A stretch of 64,000 bases of DNA, from contig CM043944.1 of assembly GCA_014529385.2 (NCBI GenBank), forward strand, positions 168,773,740 through 168,837,739, written 5' to 3'. A program made the translations under genes and the position numbers. The stretch is from Adiantum capillus-veneris. Lineage: Eukaryota; Streptophyta; Polypodiopsida; Polypodiales; Pteridaceae. The number at the start of each line of letters is the position of its first letter. Position 1 is the first letter of the stretch. Positions 23,400-34,559 of this stretch are shown piece after piece. The notes under the pieces were generated by a model, which was given only the letters and a program-made list of their open reading frames with translations, searched no databases and was not told the DNA's origin.

Positions 23400-24500
23400 T
23401 ATTTTTTCTTTTTCCGGCCATTTGAGGGCCAGAGGCGCTTTCAGATCAACGCTTGGCACGAAAGTGGCCGATCCCACCGCTCAAGTCATCTCCAAGCACC
23501 TCTACACAATGCACTTTGGAGTACTAATTGGGTTAAGCCTTTACATAAAAGGAGGGGATACGATCTAATGTTTACCCTTCGACTGTTTCTTAAAGGATAA
23601 GCTTTACGATTTTACTTTATGCATGTTCATTTTGAGACATTCTAACGTCTGCAAGATGCCAACACAATTGAGGTGCATGGATGATGGTTTGCACACTATC
23701 CATTGACAATAAAATTTCTATTGCTTTTTGAAAGCACTAGTGATTTAAGCATCTTCTTTGAACAGGGAAAATGAACACAAAAAGAAATCACGCATGTAAA
23801 GAGGGGTTAAAAAACGGTTTTTCCGAGCTCCAATTATCCGTCCGTTTGATTGAAAACATATATTTTTCCAAACGATGTGGTGTCTTTAAAGTATCTTTGG
23901 CCAGCTTAAAAAGCTTATTAGCAACGCCACTAAACAAAAACTTCACCTTTTGCTCCACATGCAATAGGTAGCATGCTCATGGCCCAGTGACGTCTGCCTT
24001 GCTCGTGATTTAGTTCCACCTAGAAGTCATGCCGCCAATCTTGCAAGTGACAAGCGCAGCCCTCAGCTTTAGTTCATCAGGGACATTGAATCGTATAGCA
24101 GGGAACAACTCGATTGAGAAGACAATTGTTTCCTCTTGACGGATATTACAGATCGCTGATGTCCAAACCATCTCATAGGATTCTTCCTTGACTATTGTAA
24201 TTTGTTTGCCTTTTTAATCTATCTGTGCTGATCGATCATGTTTTTTTTTTCTTTTAACTTGATTTTGTACAGATTTAAAGATAATAAACATACTTGCAGG
24301 CCGTTAGGTTTAGAGTACGAGCTCCTCATGACTAAGTAACACATAGCAAGGGTCGAGAAGTCCACCACACATGAAGGCTCGGGGGATCGCAGTCGTGAGT
24401 GTCAACTCAAAAACTAAACCCGGCTACAAATTAAACCCCTTAACCTCGAACAATGCATGTTGGCTTACATTAAAGGGTTATAAAAATGGACAAGGGAGAT
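23400..24500. other. No gene recognised
   Basis: About 1.1 kb of mixed sequence with only random-looking short ORFs and no repeat edges that I can define. Confidence 0.5.
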
Positions 24501-24717
24501 GTGCGCGCGGGTGAGATGGTTAGCCCATGTGTCACAAAACTTTGGTTGTGAAGTCCTAAGTTCAAAATCAAGTGGCGGGGCCTTGATTTTTTGTGATGTC
24601 CGGGTTTCATTTCACCCCGATTTTCATGCCATCCAGGTTTACTCTGCCTCGGGATTTCGCGTTGGACTTCCGAGGTCGTGAATCCCCTTACCCCCGCCCC
24701 CCCCTCCCTCGCCCCGC
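24501..24717 (+). mobile_element. tRNA-derived SINE copy 2, left part (split by element A)
   Basis: A-box-like gatggttagcccatg (24515-24529) and a weakened B box (agttcaaaatc, 24559-24569). The tail is gaatccccttaccccc at about 24680. The remainder of the tail (tgtgttacttagtgtcgtgg) is found at 55150-55169, beyond element A, so A inserted into this SINE. Confidence 0.65.
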
Positions 24718-27220
24718 TGTCGTGCAGCTCCGCTTCTAGGATAAGAAAAAGAGCAGAGAAATGCAAGCTAAGCTTCTTTGAAGCCTACTTGATTAATGGT
24801 CAATGATGAGGGCTTATTAACAGGCCAAGTTTAACGATTAATGTATGCCAAATGAGGCTTAAAAGGGCCAACAGATGCCAAAAATGATTATGATTGAAGT
24901 GAGCACAGATGTGAGTTTATGATGTAGAACTGTAGTGCTTGAAGTGCTCTACCGGCTTGTCTTTACGGCTCGTCGATAGGAGCTACAGTGAAGAAGTTAT
25001 GGCATATTGAAGTTTGAGTCGATTGCAGATTCGTACCGGATTGGGCAACTGCAGTTGAGGTGACAAAAATGAAATGAATGCACGGGCCTGAAGTGCTCAC
25101 TTTGTGGAGCGCGTCGATCTTTTCAGATCAGTGATCAGTCGATTGCAGATCCGTACCGGATTGGGCAACTGCAGTTGAGGTGACAAAAATGAAATGAATG
25201 CACGGGCCTGAAGTGCTCACTTTGTGGAGCGCGTCGGTCTTTTCAGATCAGTGATCAGAGTTCGAGTTGCCAAGATACTGGTCGTTTAAGTTTCCCCGGG
25301 GGCCGGTTCCGCACTAGCCTCTGATCCGCTCGGTCGGTGTTCCGTCAGGGAGTTTTGAGCAGCAGTAAGGGTTTTGAATACAGAGAATAAGTGCTTAGGA
25401 TAGCACTGCTTTAATTGATATGTACGTCAAATTTGATGCCTACTGCATTACCCTGGCCAGTATCTACACCAATGCCCACCCAATGTTGGCCGGCGGTAGT
25501 CATAATTGGCAATGCCTGGCTAGTCTGATACTCTTTGACTGAATGTGATGGGAAGACCTTACGTCAAATGCAATCACCTATACTTGCATCTTAAAGGTAT
25601 GTAGGATTATACGAAATGTGGATACGGGCATCGAAATTCAAGATGATAAAGTTAGTCAAGGACTGCTCTTGAAAAATGCCGTGTTTGGTAGTGCTTTGCT
25701 AGATATGTATGCTCAAATATGATGCCCTTACAATGGCCATGGCCGCCTAGCTTGGGATTGATTTGTTTGGCAATGCTTTGAGTCGCTATGCATGCCAAAT
25801 GTGATACCACATAATAAGGCCGCCCAAGGAAAGAAGCTGGCCACCCAAATAAAGGGGTTAAGTGAGTGTGAAATAAGAGCAGAAAAAGGAGGCGATGGCG
25901 TGGAAGCTGCGAACAGGCAGCGCATGGAGGAGCTTTTTGCTCATTGCGAGCGCGGCGATCCTCGGATCGTGACGTGCAAGAAGCGAAAATAGATCAGCAC
26001 GCCATGGCACTTAGTTTCGAAACCAGCAGAAGTGGAATTTGAGCAGGTCATCATCCAGATCTGCCATGTCATCAGGGCCGCTCCCACGCCACGCCGCTCC
26101 CACGCCACGTCAGTCAATGGCGCCATGACTGCGTGGTGGGGGGCAATTTTTTTTGGAGACTTGTTTTTTTAGGAAAGCAAAGAGGGCAATAAGCGAAGGA
26201 AGAGACAACGGAGGAGGGGGAGGTGGAGCCAGAGCCCTGGAGGAGGAAAACAAGGTCGAGAGAGCAAGGAGGTCCGAAGCAAGCAAGCTCCCTCTCTCTC
26301 GCTCTGGCTCATCCTCGACTAACAAAGGAATTCACAAGCGAGGCAAACGAGGGGAGTTCCGAGCCAAGAAAGGGGAAGCGAGGAGGCAAAGCCGCAAAAG
26401 CTTGGAGAAGGAAAAGCTTCTCTCTCCCGCTCTCTCTCGTTCTCGTATCAGTGATACAAAGCAAGGCTCTCTCTCGCTCTCTCTCATATCTCTCTCTGCC
26501 CTTGAGAAGAAAAGGGAGATGGAGAAGGGCGTCGAGCAAGGAAGAAAGCAAGGAGAAGAAAAATAGATAAGGAGATTGAATTTTTTTCGAAGCAACTAAG
26601 GCGGGAAACTTAAGGTAATCAAAAGCAGGCTTGAGAAGGTGAGCTCGGTCGGAGCAGAAGAAGCACAGGACGAACTTGGTTGAGGCAAGCAAAGGAGTAA
26701 GTCGAGGCAACCAAGCAAGGGATAAAGTTTTGGCTAGCAATTGAAGAGCAGGAGGAAGTCAAAGCCTGCGAGAGCGGCAATTAAGCCAATGCAAAGCATA
26801 AGGAGCCAGAAGCTGCGGAATATTTGATAATAATTGAAGCTTGATGATTGAGGCAATGAACTGAATTGAAGATTGCAGAATCTACGGGCAATCGAAGCAG
26901 ATGAAGCGACATGAGGGAGTTACCATCATCGTCATCGACTAGAGATTGATTAAATAATTGTTAAGCCCCGGTGTCGTTAACGGCCCGGTTCATACTGTAA
27001 AGCGGGAGCTTAAACTCCTCGTTAGCAGATGATCCAAGTGACGGCGCTGTTAACAGCCCGCCTTGGCTAAGGATAAATTGTACTCAAAGTAATATTCAAT
27101 TTGATGATTGCGGTGATTGGCAGAGCTATCATTGTCTATTGTTCTCTCCTTTTCACACCTCCCACAGCTAGAGGCCCGGTGCCTGCCCGGCTCTCGTAAC
27201 GAGCACATATCCCCCGACAT
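24718..27220 (+). repeat. 5' LTR of element A, 2503 bp
   Basis: Matches 29769-30493 plus 53468-55133 along its length. The undisturbed target of element B is at 25556-25558 (acc). It is about 110 bp longer than the 3' LTR because of a 120-bp tandem duplication. ORFs inside it (for example around 26153-26740) occur in both LTRs and show no family motifs. Confidence 0.9.
25018..25257 (+). repeat. 120-bp tandem duplication within the 5' LTR
   Basis: gtcgattgcagat starts at 25018 and again at 25138; the copies differ at only a few bases. The 3' LTR has a single copy (about 30080-30195). Confidence 0.9.
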
Positions 27221-27279
27221 CTTTGGTGAACCCGACGTGAAACAAGCCGGGGTGGGAGGTAAAGATGGAGATGCCAGAA

Positions 27280-28235
27280 CAGTTAAAGTAGTTTATTGAA
27301 GATTTCAGTGCCAATGGATTTGATAAAAATCTGGCAGTTTTACAGATTTTCCAAAAATGATGGAATTGGTTCAGGGGTATCTACAGGAAGCAAAATCCAT
27401 GTAGATAAAAAAGCAGATTGATGATGCTATAGAGCTAGCACTTGATGCTGTATATGAGCAGTATTATGTTTTTCAGGGATATGATCCAGAAGGTTTTATT
27501 GCATGTTACGAAGCTGAGATGAAGAGCCGAAATGTTCCAGAAGATCGGATGATTGCAGCTTTTGAGGAGGTTGTAAACTCGGATTTTAAAAAGCAGGTTC
27601 AAGAACTGGCAGAAGAATATCCCACACAGTGGGAGTATTTTGTAGAGGAATTTATTTACGAAAGCTCAAGGATTCTAGATCGCGAAATAAAGGAGATTAC
27701 TGAACGAAATAAGGTTGTCTTCAGTAAAGGTGAAGGGGATCAGATGCAGATCCTCAACTATGATGAATTCTCGGAGCATATTTCTGCAAGAAGTAAAGCC
27801 AAAGAAAATGCTAATCTAGAAGCTGTTATCGATACATGTCTTTTGGAAGATGAGACATTATTGCATGCAGATGATGATTTCATAGTAGATACTGTTAATG
27901 CTCGATTGGGATTGTCTTCTTTATTCCAAAGCAGATATGACTCTATGGATGCTAAGCATGCAGTCATATCCTCTCAAAGTGACATAAATGAGGAAGCAGG
28001 TTTCTCAGATCTAGTACATGGTTTGCATACAAGCATAGTTGCTAGCAAAGATCAAGAAACATGTTTGTCAAAGTCAATATGTGATGTAGATGCCCATTTG
28101 GAGTGCTCTTTGGGTGTAGACCATGAAGAGAATGCTTATGCAGCATTACATGCAAAAGCAATTGTTTTGGATGATGCTATACAAGAGGGTTTCATGTCTA
28201 TGGCTGCATTTCAGGACACTGGCGCGATGATGTAG
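27280..28235 (+). pseudogene. Gag-like gene of element A
   Basis: The best frame from 27519 gives MKSRNVPEDRMIAAFEEVV, then VQELAEEYPTQWEYFVEEF and YESSRILDREIKEI. The pattern 'RNVPEDRMIAAF...L...YPTQWEYFVEEF' resembles the matrix/capsid entry segment of plant Ty3 gag. Upstream (27280-27500) gag-like coding continues, interrupted by stops (MPEQLK, then FIEDFSANGFDKNLAVLQIF). The C-terminal half is acidic with no zinc knuckle. Confidence 0.55.
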
Positions 28236-28314
28236 ATGTATTTGATGATCAACCATATGTATTTGATGTGAATCAATACAAGGATTATGATTATGGAGAT
28301 GCATATTCAGAGGG

Positions 28315-29160
28315 GTGATGGATGATGATCAGTCTATAACTGCTACAGGTTACAGGGTTTGCTATGATGATTCTATGGAAAAAGAAATTGATGCTATCTT
28401 TGTAATGTATGGTGAGACTTGTGCTATCGAAGTGGAAAGATATTTGAATGGAAGTGTGGAGCTGCCAGAACAATTTGTGTCTATGTACGAAACATGCGAT
28501 GAGGTTTTCTGTGATGATACTCACAGATTAGGTGGTTCTTCCAAGGACGAAGATATGGAGCTTATGGATCTACTTGATGATGCGCTAGAGGAATTTCGAG
28601 TTCCTTGTGACAAGAGTAGTGAAGAACATCCTACAACATATGATAAAGAGCTTATGTTTCTTTTGGATGAGGCTCTAGAGGAGTTTGTGCCTACTAGAGA
28701 AGGCAGCCATGCTGCATTTGTGTTATCAAATGAAGTGATGGCATTCAATGACTCACAAATGCAGATTGATATTTTGGAAACCGTAGTGATTGAATTCATT
28801 TTGCCTCTGGGTTCTGCTATGATGGGAATTTGGGACTTTTTGTTCCTATGCTATGAGAAAGTTTGTGGAGATGCAATATACTTGAAATATGATTTTCTAC
28901 TACCTTACCACCCAGGAGGCTATCATGCTAGTTATGATTCTTGGCAGTTACTATATATTCCTTATGACCCAGGAGGTTATCATGCTAGCTATGATTGCTG
29001 TCGGTGACTTTATATGCCATATGATCTAGGCGGTTTGTATGAAGATTTATGGGTTAATCTATGTTTATGCTGTAATGATTGGAAATTCTTGTATATTCCC
29101 TATGATCCTGGAGGATAGTGCAAAATTTTTTTAAAGGAATATTCACAGTGGTGCAAATCA
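28315..29160 (+). pseudogene. Acidic ORF of element A with repeated YDPGG motif
   Basis: Starts MMDDDQSITATGYRV and is rich in Asp/Glu with a duplicated 'LMDLLDDALEEF'-like unit (about 28560 and 28650). Near the end PYHPGGYHASYD and PYDPGGYHASYD occur in tandem (about 28905-29000). Two further PYDxGG units follow after stops (about 29010 and 29098), and a last gatcccgggggctac at about 29174. Function not recognised. Confidence 0.45.
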
Positions 29161-29768
29161 TTGGTTTCCCGTTTGATCCCGGGGGCTACTAAAGTGCCAG
29201 TTGTTGCAGATTTGAAGAGTACCAGTTATCTGTCGTAGCAGGTTGCATGGTACAAGATTTTGTTTTCTAGATTATGCTAAGTTAGAAGAGTGTTTGGTTA
29301 TGCATTCAATAAGATAACATGGTTGGCTTCCAGTGGACTTCTTTGGACAATTGATGAAGTATCTTCACATCTTTTGAGTTGGTTCTGCTAACAGAACTTG
29401 AAGTAAAGGACTTGGCAGCCATTCCGTGTGCAGACAGAGTAAGGCATACTTGAGCTTGACAGGGTTCCTTAAAGAGAGCTTAATGGTCAAGCCGTGTGCA
29501 TCATTAACTGGAGCACTTGAGTCTGGCAAGGTCACTAAATAGGTTATCCATAATTGAATACTCTGAAGATACGGCAGACACAGTTCAGAGATTTTTGATG
29601 GACAGCTATCTAATGATTAAGCTAGAAAATTGATGGTAGGGTATAAGCCTTATTTCGTTTTTCATAATGTGAGTCTGATGATGGAAAGAGATTAAGGTAC
29701 TTAAAGCAGATGTATATTGAAGTGCTGTTGGCACAAACCGGAGGCTATGCAGGTTCAGAGGGGGTGGA

Positions 29769-30493
29769 TGTCGTGCAGCTCCGCTTCCATGATAAGAAAA
29801 AGAGCAGAGAAATGCAATCTAAGCTTCTTTGAAGCCTACTTGATTAATGGTCAGTGATGAGGGCTTATTAACAAGCCAAGTTTAACGATTAATGTATGCC
29901 AGATGCGGCTTAAAAGGGCCAAAAGATGCCTTAATGATGCCAAAAATGATTATTATTGAAGTGAGCACAGATGTGAGTTTATGATCTAGAACTGTAGTCC
30001 TTGAAGTGCTCTACCGGCCTGTCTTTACGGCTCCTCGATAGGAGCTACAGTGAAGAAGTTATGGCATATTGAAGTTTGACTTGATTGCAGATCTGTACTA
30101 GATTGGGCATCTGTAGTTGAGGTGATAGCGATGAAATGAATGCATAGGCCTAAAGTGCTCACTTTGTGGAGCGCGTTGGTCTTTTCAGATCAGGAGTTCC
30201 AGTTGCCAAGATACTGGCCATTTAAGTTTCCCTGGGGGCCGGTTCCGCACTAGCCTCTGATCCGCTCAGTCGGTGTTCCATCAGGGAGTTTTGAGCAGCA
30301 ATAAGGGTTTTGAATACAGAGAATAAGTGCTTAGGATAGCAATCTTTAATTGATATGTATGCCAAATTTGATGCCTACTGCATTACCCTGGCCGGTATGT
30401 ACGCCAATGCCCACCCAATGTTGGCCGACGGTTTTCATAATTGGAAATGCCTGGCTAGTCTTATACTCTTTGACTGAATGTGATGGGAAGACC
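29769..30493 (+). repeat. 3' LTR of element A, left part
   Basis: Starts tgtcgtgcag after the purine tract and is interrupted after acc at 30491-30493 by element B. Confidence 0.9.
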
Positions 30494-30528
30494 ATTAGGA
30501 AAAATATGGACTCTCCTTGGGCCTTTTT
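30494..30528 (+). repeat. Left terminal inverted repeat of element B
   Basis: Pairs with 53433-53467. Differences at two internal positions over about 33 bp, after which the ends diverge. Confidence 0.85.
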
Positions 30529-30664
30529 GATTAGTGAAGGCTTAAGGGAGAACCAATGAGAAGGCTCTTGGGATATCACCTAGAGGGGGAGGAATGGTAG
30601 GGGTGCAGCCTAATTGTCTCCCTCTTCAATGCTTGGTTCTTAGAGAGAGGTGGGAGGTAGGCTA

Positions 30665-30681
30665 GGGGGGGGGGGGGGGGG
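30665..30681 (+). repeat. Poly-G run, 17 G
   Basis: Subterminal in element B. A C-rich run (about 53280-53332) lies near the other end. Confidence 0.9.
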
Positions 30682-31244
30682 TGTAAATAGGAGGAGAGAG
30701 GTGTCATAAAAGAGGGAGGGACCCCCCAAAAAAAAACGGGCATGCTTAAAAACCCTAAAAATTGAATTTTTTTAAAAAGTTCCAAAGTTGACCCATTTGC
30801 CTCCAAAACTGCCCCAAAACATAAACTAACTTTAAAAAGTCAATTTTCCCCCAAAATCCACTTTTCTCTCTCTCCCTCACTACTTTTCTCTCCCACACTC
30901 TCCCTCTTCTCCCTCCTCCCATTCTCTCTCTACAGTCAAGGCAGCCATAGCCAAAAGCTTTCCACCACTCTCTTCCTCTCTCTCCATAGCTCCCCCTTCT
31001 CTCACACCTCCATCAACCCTCTACAGTCCCACACTTCATAGCCCACAGCTCCACTATCCTCTCTACCTCTCACTCCTCCCCTCTTTCTCTATCTCTACTG
31101 TCAAAGCCACCATAGCCACCATAGGCAGCTCACCTCACCCTCCCCTCAACTCCTCATTCTCTCTCCACAGTACCCAACTCTTTCAAACCCCTTCCTAAGC
31201 CCAACTTCCCAAGCATGTCCACGCATAGACGGCCCAAACCATAG

Positions 31245-32510
31245 ATAGAGGAGATTGTGTTTCACAACACAAAAGATTCAGAGGGGATATGGATCCCACA
31301 AGTATTCAAGAAGGGTGCATGGGTCTACATGCAACCGTCACGTACTGGACCTCATCGCGTACGGTGTCGAGGCGTATTGGAACGTCATTGGAAGGGCCGG
31401 CTATTGGCATTCAAAGAAACCAAGTCCGGAATGGTGGCCATCGTGCAACACGTCTACACTGCAGCTAAGATCCACCTCAAGAGAGCTTCAACTCAATTTG
31501 CACCTCATTGTAAGTTTTCATGGTTTAGCTATCCCATGCATATGTCATGTTTACGTTTATGCCATCATTATGTTTAACTAAGGGCATTTGTAAAGATGTT
31601 TTTCCATCCAGCTTAGTTGAGGAGCAGCCGCTTGAGTGCCTCTCAGGCACGTTCATGGTTGTGCATGCTCACATTGGGGAGCTTATGTTTCCTAATGTCT
31701 CATCGAAAAAACTTACCGAGTAGTGAATATTCATGTACTCCCACAAGTACGTGGTGCTGAAGTCAAGCCAAAGCTATGGTAGGTTAGAAGCCGTGGAGAC
31801 ACCCTCATTGCAGAGTGCAAAATGGCCAACTCCAGATCATTGGGCTTTGCTTTCTTTCAAGCACAAGGTGCTGCAAGATTTCCAAGGGTCCCTAAAGTTT
31901 GGTAAGGCAACTAGATCGGTGGGTCTCAGTTGGCATTGTCCCATTCATTTGTTTGTGCATGCATTCCGCTCTCTGCCGATTGTAGAAACACCAACAATGT
32001 TTTTTTGCAAAGAAGTTGACATAGATGCAATGGACACCATTCTAGGTGTCAATTGGGGCTATGTTGACGGTTTGCATGATGGTGACCGTTATAAGTGCAA
32101 TGTGTCCCCCACACACCTTTGCCTTCGGTATTTGAAAGCAAGGTGCACCTTGTATGCACGGTTTAGCTATGAGAGGTGGATGCACAAACGTGGCAAATGG
32201 ATATCCTTGCAGCTGACAGCCGAAGAGGTTCAATCCTTCGAAATTCATGTCCGCATGCCCAACAATGAGGTGGAGGTGGTTGTAGTGAATCCGCATTGGA
32301 CTCTTGCCAATCTTCGGGAACACTTTGTCATAATGGGATTCGAGGATGTCGGCAATGCAAGTTTCAAACTGGAACAACGCAAGGTCTGCTTTGTGCTTGC
32401 TTAGCTACCTTTTCTTATTTTTTGTGGGTATTTGTATTTTGATTGCCCATTTTTTGGTTGAATAGATTGGAAGGCGGATGGAGGCCACTATGCTTGTTTA
32501 CAAAGATTAG
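31245..32510 (+). CDS. Element B gene 1, unknown multi-exon protein
   Basis: Family not recognised. Exon 1 contains VFHNTKDSEGIWIPQVFKKG and ends at a gtaagt donor after 31509 (FAPH). A following exon, after an ag near 31615, reads FEEQPLECLSGTFMVVHAHIG and stops at KLTE (about 31720). The main exon, from about 31733 (MYSHKYVVLKSSQSYG) to 32383, includes LSWHCPIHLFVHAFRSLP and ends EQRK. An 82-bp intron (32384-32465, gt...ag) leads in phase to IGRRMEATMLVYKD and a stop at 32508-32510. The segment VRMPNNEVEVVVVNPHWTL could be a beta-grasp or ubiquitin-like fold, by inference only. The start is uncertain and the stop between exons 2 and 3 may be a mutation or an unseen intron. Element C inserted about 100 bp downstream, outside the coding part. 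Confidence 0.5.
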
Positions 32511-32610
32511 GCTACAGACGAAATTATCTTGTCTAAGTGAATTGGCTTGTAACTTTAATCGTTTATATAATGGATATTTTATTAAAGATTTTGAAAAGTT
32601 TTAAGGTGTT

Positions 32611-32615
32611 GTACT
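32611..32615. repeat. Target site duplication gtact, left
   Basis: Identical to 42856-42860. Confidence 0.95.
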
Positions 32616-34204
32616 TGTAACATTTAATGGCCTAATAACTTATGTGTAGCGGAAATCAGCATGAACATAGTGGGCATTTCATTAGAGTAGATTCCTAATG
32701 AGAATTACAAGAGTGCTTGGGTGGAGAGAGCAACAAAAAGCATAACACCTAGTTAGATAGCATCGACAATACTTTCAAAAGAGAGAGCAATTAAGCTATT
32801 GACAACAGTTGAGGACCAGATTTTCATGGAGCCGGTCCCCCCTCCAAAAGGCTTTGTATTATGGTTTCTCCCATCAAGAGAGACATTGTACAATACAATT
32901 CTTTGTGTTCCTTCAAGACTAGCTAGTGCAATGAAGATGGAAACTTCATGCACTAAGCAAAACACTTAACAAACACAACTTGAATTATCCCCTTTCTCAG
33001 ACCCAAGACCTCACACACCTTCGAAGATGGTGAGAGCTAGCAGGGTATGAGAGTAGATTGAGAGGAAGAAGGAGTATCTTACGAGAAAGATGTACATCTC
33101 CTCACATAATCACTCATATGTAGCATAGCTTAGCTTAGTAATTAGCTTGGTAGAGGAGATGAGCATGCATTGAAGCTTGGCTCTTGGTTGGATTTGCATC
33201 CACATGCCAAGAGAGTGTTGATGTAGGCTTCTATCTCACAAGCTTGGAGTAGGTGACGAGTTCTCCATTAAAGCTTGGGAAGAGATAGTCTTCTCGTTTT
33301 TCACACATGAGCTTGTGTCAGTGTGTGTGTGTGATAATGCCTTGCAAAAAATCAGCCCCCTCTCTCTCTTGGGCGAGCCCTCTTGCTAAATGCTCTTGCT
33401 GAAGCTTCATTGTCCCTCCCCAAGTCAAGCCAATTACAATTAAGCAGCATAAGTGATAGCCTTCTGACATGTGTCCCCCTTTCCCCTTTTGTGAGAGCTT
33501 TAGGTAATTAAATAATTAAACTAAACTCTCATTGGACCCCTTTGCCTCCTGGCCAATAGGAATCAGGCAAGCCATGGGGCTCCTGAATGCTCATTGGACC
33601 CCTTGGGAGACTGCCCAATAGTCTTCTAGGAGACTTAATTCTCATTGGTTTCTTTTATTGAATGTTTTTAAATTAATTAAACTAGATTAACTCTAGCTTA
33701 ATTTTCATTGGTCCACTTCAAGGGTCATCCAATAGAAAGTGAGCACACCTTGTGGGCATCTGGCCTAGGGAGCTGACATGTGTCCCTCATTCCCTTTGTG
33801 TAAAGGGAGCTGTGTGTGTGTGTGTGGCTTTCTCTCTCATCCCCTACCTTTAGGGCTCGCCCCCTCCCATGTAGGGATGTGCAAAGACTTTTAGGGCACA
33901 CACAAAGCATCCAATTTTCCCTAGGGTTGACCTTTGGACACAACCTTTGAATTTTGGAACCTTAGCATTTTGGAAGTCTTAATGGGCTGAACCTTAGGGT
34001 CTTTTTAGCCCATTGTTGCACATGGCTCTTTTGCAGATGGCCCCCCCTTTGGATCCCTATTTTCCCTCCTTTGGATCCCTACTGTGGCCGGTCTGCTAGC
34101 TTAACCAATATTCTAGCTTTTTCTCCCTTGGCCTTCCCCACATTAAATGATCAGTTTAATATGAGAAAATCATTTAGGAGAATTAGATATTGATTATTAT
34201 GACA
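32616..34204 (-). repeat. 3' LTR of element C
   Basis: 1589 bp, next to the purine-rich tract (minus strand caagagagaggtaa). Confidence 0.95.
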
Positions 34205-34559
34205 TTACCTCTCTCTTGAAATCATAGTCGTCCTTGACTATGGTGTAGAGAAGATAAAGCATGTTCATGAGTCCTTTTCTTAGTGGGTAGAGGATCCCTA
34301 TGTTACCCTATGACATCATTCCACAATGGATGACTAGTCCATTTGGCGCTTGAGAGCCTGAGGCTGCCGCAAGCATGTCTGCATATTAGTCCTATCAATC
34401 TTCCATAATAGAGTGACAAGCTCTACTTGGTGTTTGGGAGACGTCGTCTCCGCAAACTTGATCTAAGCATGCATACTACTTCATTTTTGTGCACAAATAA
34501 AGAAAAAGAGAGTCTTATAAGACAAAAATTTTGTTCATTTTTAACATTTTGTACATTTT

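Noticed and set aside
23214-23600. ORFs with Gly or Pro runs
   Set aside because: Produced by the poly-G run and a SINE tail.
26153-26740. Overlapping Lys/Glu/Ser-rich and Leu/Ser-rich ORFs
   Set aside because: They lie inside element A's LTR, recur in the other LTR with changes, and consist of low-complexity purine-rich sequence.
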